Shown piece after piece: positions 33,594 to 41,921 of a DNA stretch of 48,026 nt. The stretch comes from Gammaproteobacteria bacterium (GTDB taxonomy: Bacteria > Pseudomonadota > Gammaproteobacteria > Ga0077536), in contig JACQWY010000030.1 in NCBI GenBank assembly GCA_016209015.1, positions 1 through 48,026 of the forward strand, written 5' to 3'. Both the position numbers and the translations under genes were made by a program. The notes under the pieces were generated by a model. The model did not search any database. It saw only the letters and a list, made by a program, of their open reading frames with translations, and was not told the origin of the DNA. The stretch's first letter is position 1. Every line of letters begins with the position of its first letter.

Positions 33594-34468
33594 GCCGGCG
33601 CTCCCGCCAGCTCGTGGCCCCACAGGCTGAAGTTGTCGTAGTCGCGGACTTGCCAGTCGCCGTCCTCGACGCGCACGCCGCCGTAGCCGAATTCGAGCGA
33701 GAAGCCCGACGGCGTCACCGCATAGAACGACAGCATGCGATCGTTCGGATGCTGACCGAGCTGCCGTTCGATCGGGATCCCGGCGGCGCGCACGCGATCG
33801 TAGGCGCGGCCGACGTCCTCGATGTGCCGCGCTTCGAGCATGAAGTGATGCAGGCGCTTCGGCGCCGGCATGGGAAGCTGGGCGTAAGCGATGGAATGAT
33901 GGCGCGGGTTCGTGTGGAGGAACACGCACTGCGCGACCATGCCCGGCGCGAGCGGATGGAAGATGTAATCGGAGACGGCGGCGTCGAGCACTTTGCACAG
34001 GAAATCGCGGCTCGCCTGATAATCGGCGGCCGGCGCCGCGATGTGCCCGAGACCGCAGTCGCCGGTCACGAAACCGCCCGGCACGAGATCCGAATGGAAG
34101 GGCCGCGCCGCGCTCTGCATGCCGAGCGCGATTTCCATCGGGATGCCGTTCGGATCCTGGAACGCGACGAACTGCCGGACGCCGCGGAACTTCGCCTCTT
34201 CGGCAGTGCCCGTCGCGAACGGCACGGCCGCGCCGGCCAGCCGCGCGCAGACGGCGGCGAATTCCGCTTCGTCCTCCGCCTCCCAGCCCTGATAGCGCAG
34301 GTCGTCGGCCGGCCCCGGCCGCAGGTGAATGCGCTTCGCCTTCTCGTCGACGGTGAAGAACACGGCGTCGCCTTCGTGCTGCGGCTCGAGCCCGAACAAG
34401 GCCATGAAGCGCACCCACGCCGCCGGATCCGAAACCTCGAAACCCCAATACGCCACTTTCAGTGTCAT
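33590..34468 (-). CDS. Extradiol catechol dioxygenase, type I VOC (HsaC/BphC-like)
   Basis: A two-domain vicinal-oxygen-chelate dioxygenase of 292 residues that opens catechols next to the hydroxyls. Probable Fe(II) ligands are His in GLGHIAAP, His in LHHFMLEA and Glu in SLEFGYGG, in the right order and spacing for the family. AGGAG lies 7 nt before ATG 34468. Substrate is probably a bulky catechol, judged by similarity of the flanking genes to steroid-ring degradation genes. Confidence 0.9.
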   Translation of the reverse strand: MTLKVAYWGFEVSDPAAWVRFMALFGLEPQHEGDAVFFTVDEKAKRIHLRPGPADDLRYQGWEAEDEAEFAAVCARLAGAAVPFATGTAEEAKFRGVRQFVAFQDPNGIPMEIALGMQSAARPFHSDLVPGGFVTGDCGLGHIAAPAADYQASRDFLCKVLDAAVSDYIFHPLAPGMVAQCVFLHTNPRHHSIAYAQLPMPAPKRLHHFMLEARHIEDVGRAYDRVRAAGIPIERQLGQHPNDRMLSFYAVTPSGFSLEFGYGGVRVEDGDWQVRDYDNFSLWGHELAGAPA

Positions 34469-34482
34469 CGTCGTTCTCCTGT

Positions 34483-35685
34483 TCAAACCAAGACGTCGGC
34501 GTTGCCACCGGTCAGCAGATGCATGCCGAAGTTGACCGCGCCCTTGTCGAAGCTCAGATAGAGATGGTTCGCCACGCAGTTCACGTCGCGGAAGTACCGC
34601 TGCATCGGGTTCTTCGTGTTGAACGCCGAGCCGCCGCAACTCGGCAACAGGAGGTTGATCGCGTCACGCGCCGCCTTGGCGACGGCCGCCGTGTTCCACT
34701 TGTAGAAGACGCGCCGTTCGACCGGGATGGTCTCGCCACGCGCGATGTAGTCCGCCATTTCGCGGAAGTCGCGCTCGTATTTCAGGCGCGCCCCGTCGAT
34801 TACCGTATGGGCCTCGGCGAGCGCCTTCTGGACGATCGGATCCTGTCGGAACTCGGCGCCCGGAAAATACGCCGAGGTCCGCTTGCGCATGTAAGGGATG
34901 AATTCGGCGAGCGCGGCTTCGGCGATGCCGAGCGCGACGGTGGCGAGCGCATAGGCGAAACCCACGCCGAACGAGACCTGGTAGGTATCCGCCGTGAACG
35001 CCTTCTTGCCGGGCTCTTCCATCGTGATCGACAACTGGATGTTGTGGAGCTGATGCGCCGGAACGAACGCGCCGCGCACGACGATGTCCTTGCTGCCCGT
35101 GCCCGCCATGCCGGCGGAATTCCACGAGCTCTCGTCGATCTCGTAATCCTCGCGCGGCAGCACGATCGCGACGCGGTTGAGCTCGCCGTTCTCCATCTCC
35201 GCATCCGCGCCGAGGATGACCCACGTCGCGTGATCGCAGCCGCTCGACCACGGCCAGCGGCCTTCCAGGCGATAACCGCCGGCGACGCGGGTGGCCTTGC
35301 CGAAAGGCGCATAAGACGAGGAGAAGCGCACGTCCGGATCGTCTTTCCAGAGCGCTTCGGCGACGCGCGGATCGATGAGGCCGGCCTCCCAGTTGTGGAT
35401 GCCGAGGACGGACAGCACCCAGGCGCTCGACGGGCAGCCGCGGGCGAGGCGGATCACGACTTCGTAGAACACGGGCAACCAGTATTCGTAGCCGCCGTAG
35501 CGTGCGGGTTGCAGGATCCGGAAGAAGCCGGCGTCCTGGAACGCCTGGATCGTCTCGGCCGGCACGGTCGCACGGCGTTCGCATTCCTCGGCGCGATCCC
35601 GGAGCATGGGGATCAGCGCATCGGCGCGGGACAAGAGCTCCGCAGGACTCGGTATCGCGGACACGGTCTGTAGCTTGGGCTGCAT
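34483..35685 (-). CDS. Flavin-dependent aromatic monooxygenase, acyl-CoA dehydrogenase fold (HsaA-like)
   Basis: A 400-residue oxygenase component of a two-component FADH2/FMNH2-dependent hydroxylase. GFFRILQPARYGGYE, SAWVLSVLGIHNWEAGL, FSSSYAPFGKA and WPWSSGCDHATWVILGA align well with HsaA of steroid catabolism, which hydroxylates a phenol to a catechol. The reductase partner (HsaB) is not in the window and must come from elsewhere. GAGGGAG precedes ATG 35685. It is the first gene of the operon and is divergent from a LysR gene. Confidence 0.88.
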   Translation of the reverse strand: MQPKLQTVSAIPSPAELLSRADALIPMLRDRAEECERRATVPAETIQAFQDAGFFRILQPARYGGYEYWLPVFYEVVIRLARGCPSSAWVLSVLGIHNWEAGLIDPRVAEALWKDDPDVRFSSSYAPFGKATRVAGGYRLEGRWPWSSGCDHATWVILGADAEMENGELNRVAIVLPREDYEIDESSWNSAGMAGTGSKDIVVRGAFVPAHQLHNIQLSITMEEPGKKAFTADTYQVSFGVGFAYALATVALGIAEAALAEFIPYMRKRTSAYFPGAEFRQDPIVQKALAEAHTVIDGARLKYERDFREMADYIARGETIPVERRVFYKWNTAAVAKAARDAINLLLPSCGGSAFNTKNPMQRYFRDVNCVANHLYLSFDKGAVNFGMHLLTGGNADVLV

Positions 35686-35829
35686 GATTGACTCCCTCGA
35701 GGTTTTACGGTGTGGTTCTGACGACCTTGGAACGCGCACGGAAAGCACGTGGGTCAGAGCCTAGGGACGGGCTTCAAATCAGTCCAATCAATAAGCACAA
35801 TAGGAACTATCAACAAAACTCATCACGAC

Positions 35830-36834
35830 ATGGCTGGACTGCTCCGCAATCTCGATTTGAATCTGCTGATCGTCTTCGACGTCCTGTGGGCCGAGCGCAG
35901 CGTGAGCAGGACGGCGAAACGCATCCATCGCACGCAGTCCGCGGTGAGCCTCGCGATCGAGCGCCTGCGCACGGCCTTCGACGATCGCCTGTTCGAGTGG
36001 AACGGCCGCCACATGCAACCGACGGCCAAGGCGGAGCAGCTCGCCCCGCAAATCCGCGCCATCGTCAACCAAGTCAACGACGCGCTGTCGATGGAGTCCC
36101 ACGATCCGCGCCGCACGCACCGCGAGTTCACGATCGCTTCCGCCGACTACATCGACTGGTTGCTCGGCGGCCCGCTCATGCGCCGGCTCGAGCAGGAGGC
36201 CCCGAACTTCGCGGTCTACTTCGTCGACGCGAAGCCCTTCATGATCGAGGGCCGGAAATCCGCGGAGACCGAGCTCTTCATCGTGCCGCGGGGCGCCGGG
36301 AATACGGCGACCATGTCGCATCACGTGCTGTTCCGCGATCGCTATATCTGTGTGGCGGCCCGCGACAACGATGCGGCGCGTCGCGGGATGAGCGTCGAGG
36401 ATTTCGTCCGCCTGCCGCAGGCGACGTACACGGCGGATCCGAAAATGCTCTACAGCCACGAGACGCGGCACCTCGCCGAGCTCGGCATTCGTTACCGCTA
36501 TTCCCTGCTCACGCCGCATTACCTCACCTTGCCGCTGATCGTCGCCGAGACCGGCGGCGTCGCGATCGTGCAGGAGCGGCTCGCACGGTTCATGGCGAAG
36601 CTCGTCGACGTGAAGCTCTTCGAGCCGCCCGTGCACTATCCGGAAATCGAGATCAACCTCTACTGGAATGCGCGTTTCGACGAGGATCCGGCGCACCGCT
36701 GGCTGCGCGAGCAGATCATCGACCTCGCGACGGGGATCCCGGGGCTGCCGGTGCGCAGGAATTCTCGACCGGCAACGAAGGCGCGAAAGGCGCACTCATC
36801 GCGGCCGGTCGGGCGCAAAGCCGGTAAGGGCTGA
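35830..36834 (+). CDS. LysR-family transcriptional regulator
   Basis: A 334-residue LTTR. Its N-terminal HTH reads LDLNLLIVFDVLWAERSVSRTAKRIHR followed by TQSAVSLAIERLRTAF; the substrate-binding domain resembles the NodD/NahR-like branch. The last 30 residues are a Lys/Arg-rich extension beyond the usual end. It is divergent from the aromatic operon with about 145 bp between starts; the AT-richer tract around 35785-35820 probably holds promoter and operator. Aromatic-dependent activation of the monooxygenase operon is the likely role. Confidence 0.88.
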   Translation: MAGLLRNLDLNLLIVFDVLWAERSVSRTAKRIHRTQSAVSLAIERLRTAFDDRLFEWNGRHMQPTAKAEQLAPQIRAIVNQVNDALSMESHDPRRTHREFTIASADYIDWLLGGPLMRRLEQEAPNFAVYFVDAKPFMIEGRKSAETELFIVPRGAGNTATMSHHVLFRDRYICVAARDNDAARRGMSVEDFVRLPQATYTADPKMLYSHETRHLAELGIRYRYSLLTPHYLTLPLIVAETGGVAIVQERLARFMAKLVDVKLFEPPVHYPEIEINLYWNARFDEDPAHRWLREQIIDLATGIPGLPVRRNSRPATKARKAHSSRPVGRKAGKG

Positions 36835-36865
36835 GGCCTCTGTCGAACACACCGGCCGGACGCGG

Positions 36866-37525
36866 CTATCCGGCAAGCGGGATGACGTAGAGCAGGATCG
36901 CGAAAAAATGTAGCGCGCTCCCCGCCAGGACGAAGACGTGCCAGATGGCATGATGGAACGGCAGGCGTCGCCACACGTAGAACACCGTGCCGAGCGTGTA
37001 CGCCAGTCCGCCGCCGATCAGCAGCCACAAGCCCCCGGGCGCGATCGCCTGGGCCAGGGGCTTGATGGCGACGATCGCGATCCAGCCCATCACGACATAC
37101 GGCATCGTCGTGACCAGGCGATTGCGCGCGATGAGTCGCCCTTGCAAGGCGATGCCGATCAGCGCGCAGCCCCACACCAGCCCGAGCAGCGACCAGCCCC
37201 AGGGACCGCGCAGACTGACCAGGGCGAAGGGCGTGTAGGTCCCCGCAATGAGCAGGAAGATCGCCGAGTGGTCGATGACACGGAGCACGGCTTTGGCGCG
37301 CGGCGCCGGGACGCTGTGATAGAGCGTGGAGGCCGTGTACATGACGATCTGGGTCGCGCCGTAGATGCTGCAACTGATGATGTGCCAGACCGTGCCGAAG
37401 ACACTCGCGAACGCCGTGAGGACCGCGAGGCCCGCGATGGAATAGAGCACGCCGAGACCGTGCGTGATGCCGTTCGCGAGCTCTTCGGCGGCGCTGTAGC
37501 GCGAGGGGATGGGGGTCGCATTCAT
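36866..37525 (-). CDS. Hemolysin III / TrhA-family membrane protein
   Basis: A 219-residue PAQR-superfamily membrane protein with seven hydrophobic helices. Signatures are EELANGITHGLGVLYSIAG, TASTLYHSVP, the IDHSAIFLLIAGTYTPF block and the C-terminal FHHAIWHVFVLAGSALHFFA, containing the His residues that bind zinc in the superfamily. Bacterial members affect membrane energetics and lipid homeostasis; the old hemolysin name is misleading. Confidence 0.92.
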   Translation of the reverse strand: MNATPIPSRYSAAEELANGITHGLGVLYSIAGLAVLTAFASVFGTVWHIISCSIYGATQIVMYTASTLYHSVPAPRAKAVLRVIDHSAIFLLIAGTYTPFALVSLRGPWGWSLLGLVWGCALIGIALQGRLIARNRLVTTMPYVVMGWIAIVAIKPLAQAIAPGGLWLLIGGGLAYTLGTVFYVWRRLPFHHAIWHVFVLAGSALHFFAILLYVIPLAG

Positions 37526-38192
37526 GACATTTACACCCGGGAGATTCGGTCACATTCGATTTTCGGCCGCCGTGCCGGGGCCGCGCTGCGGTTCATGATC
37601 CTGACCCGCCCCGCCCACGGACGACGGGTCCTGTAAACCATGTCATCCCGGCGTCAATCGCGCCACCGGAAGCCGCAATGTGCCTCAGCATGATTGCACG
37701 GTGGCGACGACACGAGCATGTCCCGCCGGGCAGGCCTCACGCGCCGCGCGAGGCGCGACCGCGGCATCGAGCTCGACCCAGAATCGCCCAACCGGCGCGA
37801 CACCTGGCGCTCGAGGTGAGTCGCCGCGAACTCGACCCGCTCGATCATCGCCGACTGCTCCAGGAGATAACCGAGCCTCCCGGCGCTTGGTCGCGATTCG
37901 TCGCCCTCGTTCGCCGAGTTGCCGAGGTGCAGCCGCTCTTTGCGGATTTGCGTCATGAGGTCTTCCTGTCGCGCGTGGAACATGCCGCGCGCGTCGACGA
38001 GCTTCTCGTGCAACTCGCGCAGTGCATTCAGGGCGAGACGGCGCTGGTCCGCTCGTGCGCTACGATCTCATCACGTCGGCGCGCGCACCGATTGCCAAGG
38101 GCAGGATCACCCAAGCGCGACTCGTCATATTGAGTAAAAATACTCAGCGCCGTGAGTAAAACGCAATCGGACTTTCAGCGCCCCAGGCAGCA
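37526..38192. other. Stretch with no recognised gene; decayed sequence likely
   Basis: A plus-strand frame of 151 codons (37678-38133) has a leucine-rich helical middle and an antisense frame of 119 codons overlaps it; neither has a good start or a recognisable motif. Just before the AAA remnant, TGAGTA-aaaa-TACTCA forms a small inverted repeat near 38133-38149. Because broken toxin-antitoxin genes follow, this may be earlier debris of the same island. Confidence 0.4.
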
Positions 38193-38341
38193 GTGCTCGC
38201 CGCCCGACTCGGCGAGCCGCGCCGGTTCGTGCAGGTCGTCCCTGGCCCCCGTCAGGTCGGCAAATCCACACTCGTCCAGCAGGTCACCGGCGGGCTCGAT
38301 CTGCCGGTGCGCTACGTCAGCGCCGACGAACCGACGCTGCG
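38193..38341 (+). pseudogene. AAA-ATPase (DUF4143-type) N-terminal fragment
   Basis: GTG 38193 opens VLAARLGEPRRFVQVVPGPR followed by the Walker A motif GPRQVGKST and LDLPVRYVSADEPTLR, typical of the small DUF4143 ATPases. After about 50 residues the similarity stops and the sequence switches frame into an AbiEi-like segment. The rest of the roughly 400-residue protein is gone. Confidence 0.7.
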
Positions 38342-38995
38342 GGCTGCACCGTCCCCGTCTTCGGCGTCGCGAAGACCCTCGTGGATGTGTTCCGTCATCG
38401 CCACTCGGTCGGTACTGACGTGGCGATACCCGCCCTCAAAGAAACGCTGCGCCAGCGGAAGACGACGCCATCCGACATCTCAGCCAATGCGATCCGCAGC
38501 GGAGTGTGGAATACGCTTCGCCCCTACCTCGAAGCGTTCACTCGCCGACATCGCTTTCGAGATTCCGTAGCTCCCGGGCTCGAGACGATCGAATATCCGG
38601 TGCTGCTCGATCTCCCGGCGCCGACACTGCGCGCCTATGCGCCAGAGACGGTCGTCGCCGAAAAATTCCAGGCCATGGTGGCGCTCGGCCGGGTGAACAG
38701 CCGGATGAAAGACTTCTACGACGTCTGGATGCTCTCGCGAATTTTCAGTTTCGACGGCGAGCGCCTGGCACGGGCGATCGTCGCGACGTTCGCCCGGCGG
38801 CAGACGGCAATACCCACGGAGGCGCCAGACGCGCTCACCTCGGCATGCGCAGACGATCCCTCTAAGCAGCGCCAGTGGGCGGCCTTCGCCGCCGACCTCG
38901 ACAGTGCGCCGAAAGAGCTTTCGGCGGTCATCGAGGACTTGTCGGTGTTTCTCGTGAATGCAGCGGCCCTGGCACGCAGCAGTGCGGTCCCTTAG
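38342..38995 (+). pseudogene. Chimeric remnant of AbiEi antitoxin and AbiEii toxin C-termini
   Basis: One open frame contains two joined pieces of the AbiE toxin-antitoxin pair. First, VPVFGVAKTLVDVFRHRHSV and LKETLRQRKTTPSD to RPYLEAF is the C-terminal end of an AbiEi-type antitoxin. It is followed directly by RDSVAPGLETIEYPVLLDLP and APETVVAEKFQAMVALGRVN to RMKDFYDVWML, the C-terminal half of an AbiEii-type nucleotidyltransferase toxin. The antitoxin N-terminal wHTH and the toxin catalytic N-terminal domain are both missing, so neither should be active. In-frame fusion leaves a possible 205-residue product from GTG 38381. Confidence 0.72.
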
Positions 38996-39212
38996 CCGCG
39001 AGGCCGGGCGCTGCGACACGGAGTTTGGGCCGGGAGTGACGGAAGATATCCACGCGAACATGCGCACGCAAGGCGCGGACAATTCAGTAGGCTGACGCGT
39101 CGCCGGATAGAATGCCGCCCCACCCCCCCCGGGGATTCGAATCTATCCCCGGTACGTTCGAATGGCACAAGATTCGATTACGGGGCCATGAGCCAGTAGA
39201 GTTTTTGTAAGT

Positions 39213-39247
39213 TTCGTGCTACATAAAATAGCTCACGGTAGCACGAA
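39213..39247. promoter_or_regulatory. Inverted repeat upstream of hipBA, candidate HipB operator
   Basis: TTCGTGCTAC (39213-39222) and its exact complement GTAGCACGAA (39238-39247) are separated by 15 bases of AT-rich sequence that may hold the -10 box (CATAAAAT). The repeat ends 8 bases before the hipB start codon, as expected for an autorepressed toxin-antitoxin operon. Confidence 0.65.
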
Positions 39248-39255
39248 GATGACAT

Positions 39256-39591
39256 ATGCCTACACCCCACCATCCTCCCGCCGCGGTTCGGCGCAGCCTG
39301 CACAAGCTGGGGGCGGACATCCACGACGCCCGCCGTCGGAGGAGGCTGCCCATGGCCGTCGTCGCCGAGCGCGCGTTCACCTCGCGCTCCACGCTGCAAC
39401 GGATCGAAGCGGGCGACGCCAATGTCGGCATCGGAATCTACGCCGCCGTCCTGCACGCACTCGGCCTGCTCGATGGCCTCGGCGAAATCGCCGACATCGC
39501 CCGCGACAGCGTTGGCCAGGCCTTGGCGAGCGCGGATTTGCCAAAGCGCGTCCGCCTCAAACGCCCGCCAAGAGCCGACGCTCATGGCTGA
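39256..39591 (+). CDS. hipB: HipB-like antitoxin, XRE-family
   Basis: A 111-residue protein with a Cro/CI-type HTH: LGADIHDARRRRRLPMAVVA, ERAFTSRSTLQRIEAGDANV, GIGIYAAVLHALGL. It should dimerise, bind the inverted repeat just upstream and neutralise HipA. It overlaps hipA by 8 bp, the coupled arrangement normal for this system. Confidence 0.88.
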   Translation: MPTPHHPPAAVRRSLHKLGADIHDARRRRRLPMAVVAERAFTSRSTLQRIEAGDANVGIGIYAAVLHALGLLDGLGEIADIARDSVGQALASADLPKRVRLKRPPRADAHG

Positions 39592-40831
39592 TATCGAAGT
39601 CCACCTCGATCTCGAAGGACGCACCCATCGCGTCGGTCTAGCCCACAGCAACAAGGTGCGGGGTGCAGAGACTGTCGTCTTCGAGTACGCGCCCGAATGG
39701 CTGGCAGATCCTGCATGCTTCTCCATCGAGCCTGCTCTGACGCTGACCCGCGGCGGCTTCGTGCCGCCCGCAGGACAGGCCATCTTCGGATCCCTCGGCG
39801 ACTCGGCGCCGGACACCTGGGGACGCCGCCTCATGCAGCGCGCCGAGCGGCGATCTGCGGAACGCGAAGGCCGTGCGGTTCGAACTCTCGCCGAGAGCGA
39901 TTACCTCCTCGGCGTCGCCGACGAGACCCGTCTCGGCGCGCTCCGCTTCCGCCGGAAAGGTGAGGAGGCCTTCCAGGCGCCGCTCCGCGCCGGCGTGCCC
40001 GCCCTGATCGAGCTCGGGCGTCTCCTTGCCGTGACGGAGCGCGTGCTGCGCGACGAGGAAACGGACGAGGATCTCGAGCTCATCTTCGCGCCCGGTTCAT
40101 CGCTCGGCGGCGCGCGTCCGAAAGCCTCGGTGGTCGATCAGCATGGGCGTCTCGCCATCGCCAAGTTTCCGAAGGAGACCGACGACTACAGCGTCGAGAC
40201 CTGGGAGGAGATCGCCTTACGCCTGGCGGCGCGTGCCGGCATCGTCACACCTTCGCACGAGCTGCTGAAGATCGGCGGAAAGGCGGCGCTTCTGTCGCGG
40301 CGCTTCGATCGCGCCGGACAGATGCGCATCCCATTCCTGTCCGCGATGGCAATGACGGGCTCGAAGGACGGGGAGCGCGGCAGTTATCCGGAGATCGTCG
40401 ACGCGCTCGCGCGGCACGGCGCGCGAGCGAAGGCCGATGCCCGGGAGCTCTACCGTCGCGTCGCCTTCAACGTCATGATCTCGAACGTCGACGATCATCT
40501 GCGTAATCACGGATTCCTGTGGCTCGGCAAGGCGGGCTGGTCGCTCTCACCTGTCTACGACTTGAACCCCGTGCCGACCGATCTCAAAGTGCGCGTGCTG
40601 ACTACGAACATCGATCTCGCCGAAGGCACCTGCTCGCTGGATCTCCTCGAGGCCGCGTCAGGCTATTTCGGCCTGCGCCTCGCGGCGGCGCGCAGCATCA
40701 TCAGGGAAGTCGCCGCCGTCACGGCGACGTGGCGGGAGACGGCAAAGGAAACAGGTGCCCGACCCGCCGAGATCACCCGGATGGCCACCGCTTTCGAGCA
40801 CGACGATCTCGAACGCGCATTGGCGCTGTGA
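39584..40831 (+). CDS. hipA: HipA-family serine/threonine kinase toxin
   Basis: A 415-residue HipA-type kinase. Its N-terminal subdomain is followed by the Gly-rich phosphate loop SSLGGARPKA, the lysine region LAIAKFP, the catalytic loop FNVMISNVDDHLRNHGFL with the catalytic Asp, and the metal-binding YDLNPVP. HipA of E. coli phosphorylates GltX; here gltX is only about 5 kb away, probably by chance. All catalytic motifs are intact, so this pair looks functional. Confidence 0.92.
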   Translation: MADIEVHLDLEGRTHRVGLAHSNKVRGAETVVFEYAPEWLADPACFSIEPALTLTRGGFVPPAGQAIFGSLGDSAPDTWGRRLMQRAERRSAEREGRAVRTLAESDYLLGVADETRLGALRFRRKGEEAFQAPLRAGVPALIELGRLLAVTERVLRDEETDEDLELIFAPGSSLGGARPKASVVDQHGRLAIAKFPKETDDYSVETWEEIALRLAARAGIVTPSHELLKIGGKAALLSRRFDRAGQMRIPFLSAMAMTGSKDGERGSYPEIVDALARHGARAKADARELYRRVAFNVMISNVDDHLRNHGFLWLGKAGWSLSPVYDLNPVPTDLKVRVLTTNIDLAEGTCSLDLLEAASGYFGLRLAAARSIIREVAAVTATWRETAKETGARPAEITRMATAFEHDDLERALAL

Positions 40832-41420
40832 CGCGGCGAATGGCCGTCGCCCCGCACGCCGATTTGACGAGAACGTAGGCGTCCGCGCGCGTCGCGGTAT
40901 TCTCGAATTGCGGTACGCCGCATGCCGAGAAAAGCGACGTCGCTCTCGTGGACTTCCTCTTGAATCGCTGAGCGGGTCGCCGCACGACGCTCTGCGCAGC
41001 AGGCATCGCGCGACATTCGCGCGAGTCTGCCGTTCCTGCGCGCCAACTTTTGACCAGGCATGCCCCGTGTCGCGTTGACCAACGTCCAGGCAATGCAAGT
41101 TGAAGAGGCATCAGTGAAAGCGGCGATCTGCTCTGATCAATCGAGCGCGCGCAGACGGCTTCGGCCTGGTCAAGTCAGCGCGGGCAGCAACAGCTCGAAA
41201 GCCTTGCGCCCAATCGGCCGAATCGTATCGTGGTAATCCGCAGCCGGATCGCGGCGAGAAGCGGTTTCCTGGACTGGTATCGCGAAATCATGTGAGGGGT
41301 TCTTCCACCACCCGGATTTCTCCGCACGTCCGGACCCACGAAGATCGGAAGTATCTGGCACTTGGCATAAGCTTGCAGTCGGCGATACCTGCACACCACG
41401 TCTATGAACGAATAACAAGA
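40832..41420. other. Stretch with no recognised gene
   Basis: Lower GC and short mutually overlapping frames. A minus-strand frame at 41170-41424 contains SGWWKNPSHDFAIPVQETAS, which has ordinary composition, but no start or family is evident. It adjoins the decayed methyltransferase, so it may be more of the same erosion. Confidence 0.4.
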
Positions 41421-41921
41421 TCATCCGGTGACCCGCCCGCCTATAGCGAGAAAAGTACCGAAAGGCAGCCGCGAGGGTACGAAGCTTTCAGCAAGTCTCG
41501 CGACAGGTGAGCCCGATGGAATGAAGATGGCGAATCGGAGCCGGATATGCTCGACGGCAGGGCTTCTGAGCACATTGCGCGCGCGGCCAGTCCGTAACGA
41601 AGCACAGCGCGGTCACGGAAACTACGCCGTCAAAGGAACCGCTAGCAAAAGGGAGCTCGCGAGCGTCGCCCACGACATAGAGCGAAGTGCATTCGCACGC
41701 TGCTGCGCGTAGTCGAGGGCTTCCGAATCCAAATCGACTCCCACCATCTCAAATCCGTCGGCGGCGAGTCGTCGCGTGAACCAACCCGTCCCACAGCCGA
41801 CGTCAAGCGCGCTGGAACCGGGTGCAAGAGCCAGCAGATTATTTATCAAGCGGTACTCGGTCTCACCGATCCATCGGCCGCGGTCCGCGTCGTACCAAGC
41901 GTCATATTCGGCGGGCTTCAC
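41421..41921 (-). pseudogene. SAM-dependent methyltransferase, at least two frameshifts
   Basis: GTG 41921 overlaps the MFS stop (GTGA) and reads VKPAEYDAWYDADRGRWIGE then ALDVGCGTGWFTRRLAADGF, a class I SAM site. Near 41685 a one-base deletion shifts the frame; it continues as SLYVVGDARELPFASGSFDG and VVSVTALCFVTDWPRA. A third frame then supplies the C-terminus LPFGTFLAIGGRVTG and a TGA at 41421. The family fold can be rebuilt across frames, so loss is recent. It would have been the last gene of the sulfur-type operon. Confidence 0.8.

Noticed and set aside
39120-39155. tRNA T-arm-like hairpin (GGGGATTCGAATC...ATCCCC)
   Set aside because: No surrounding cloverleaf; probably a simple GC palindrome.
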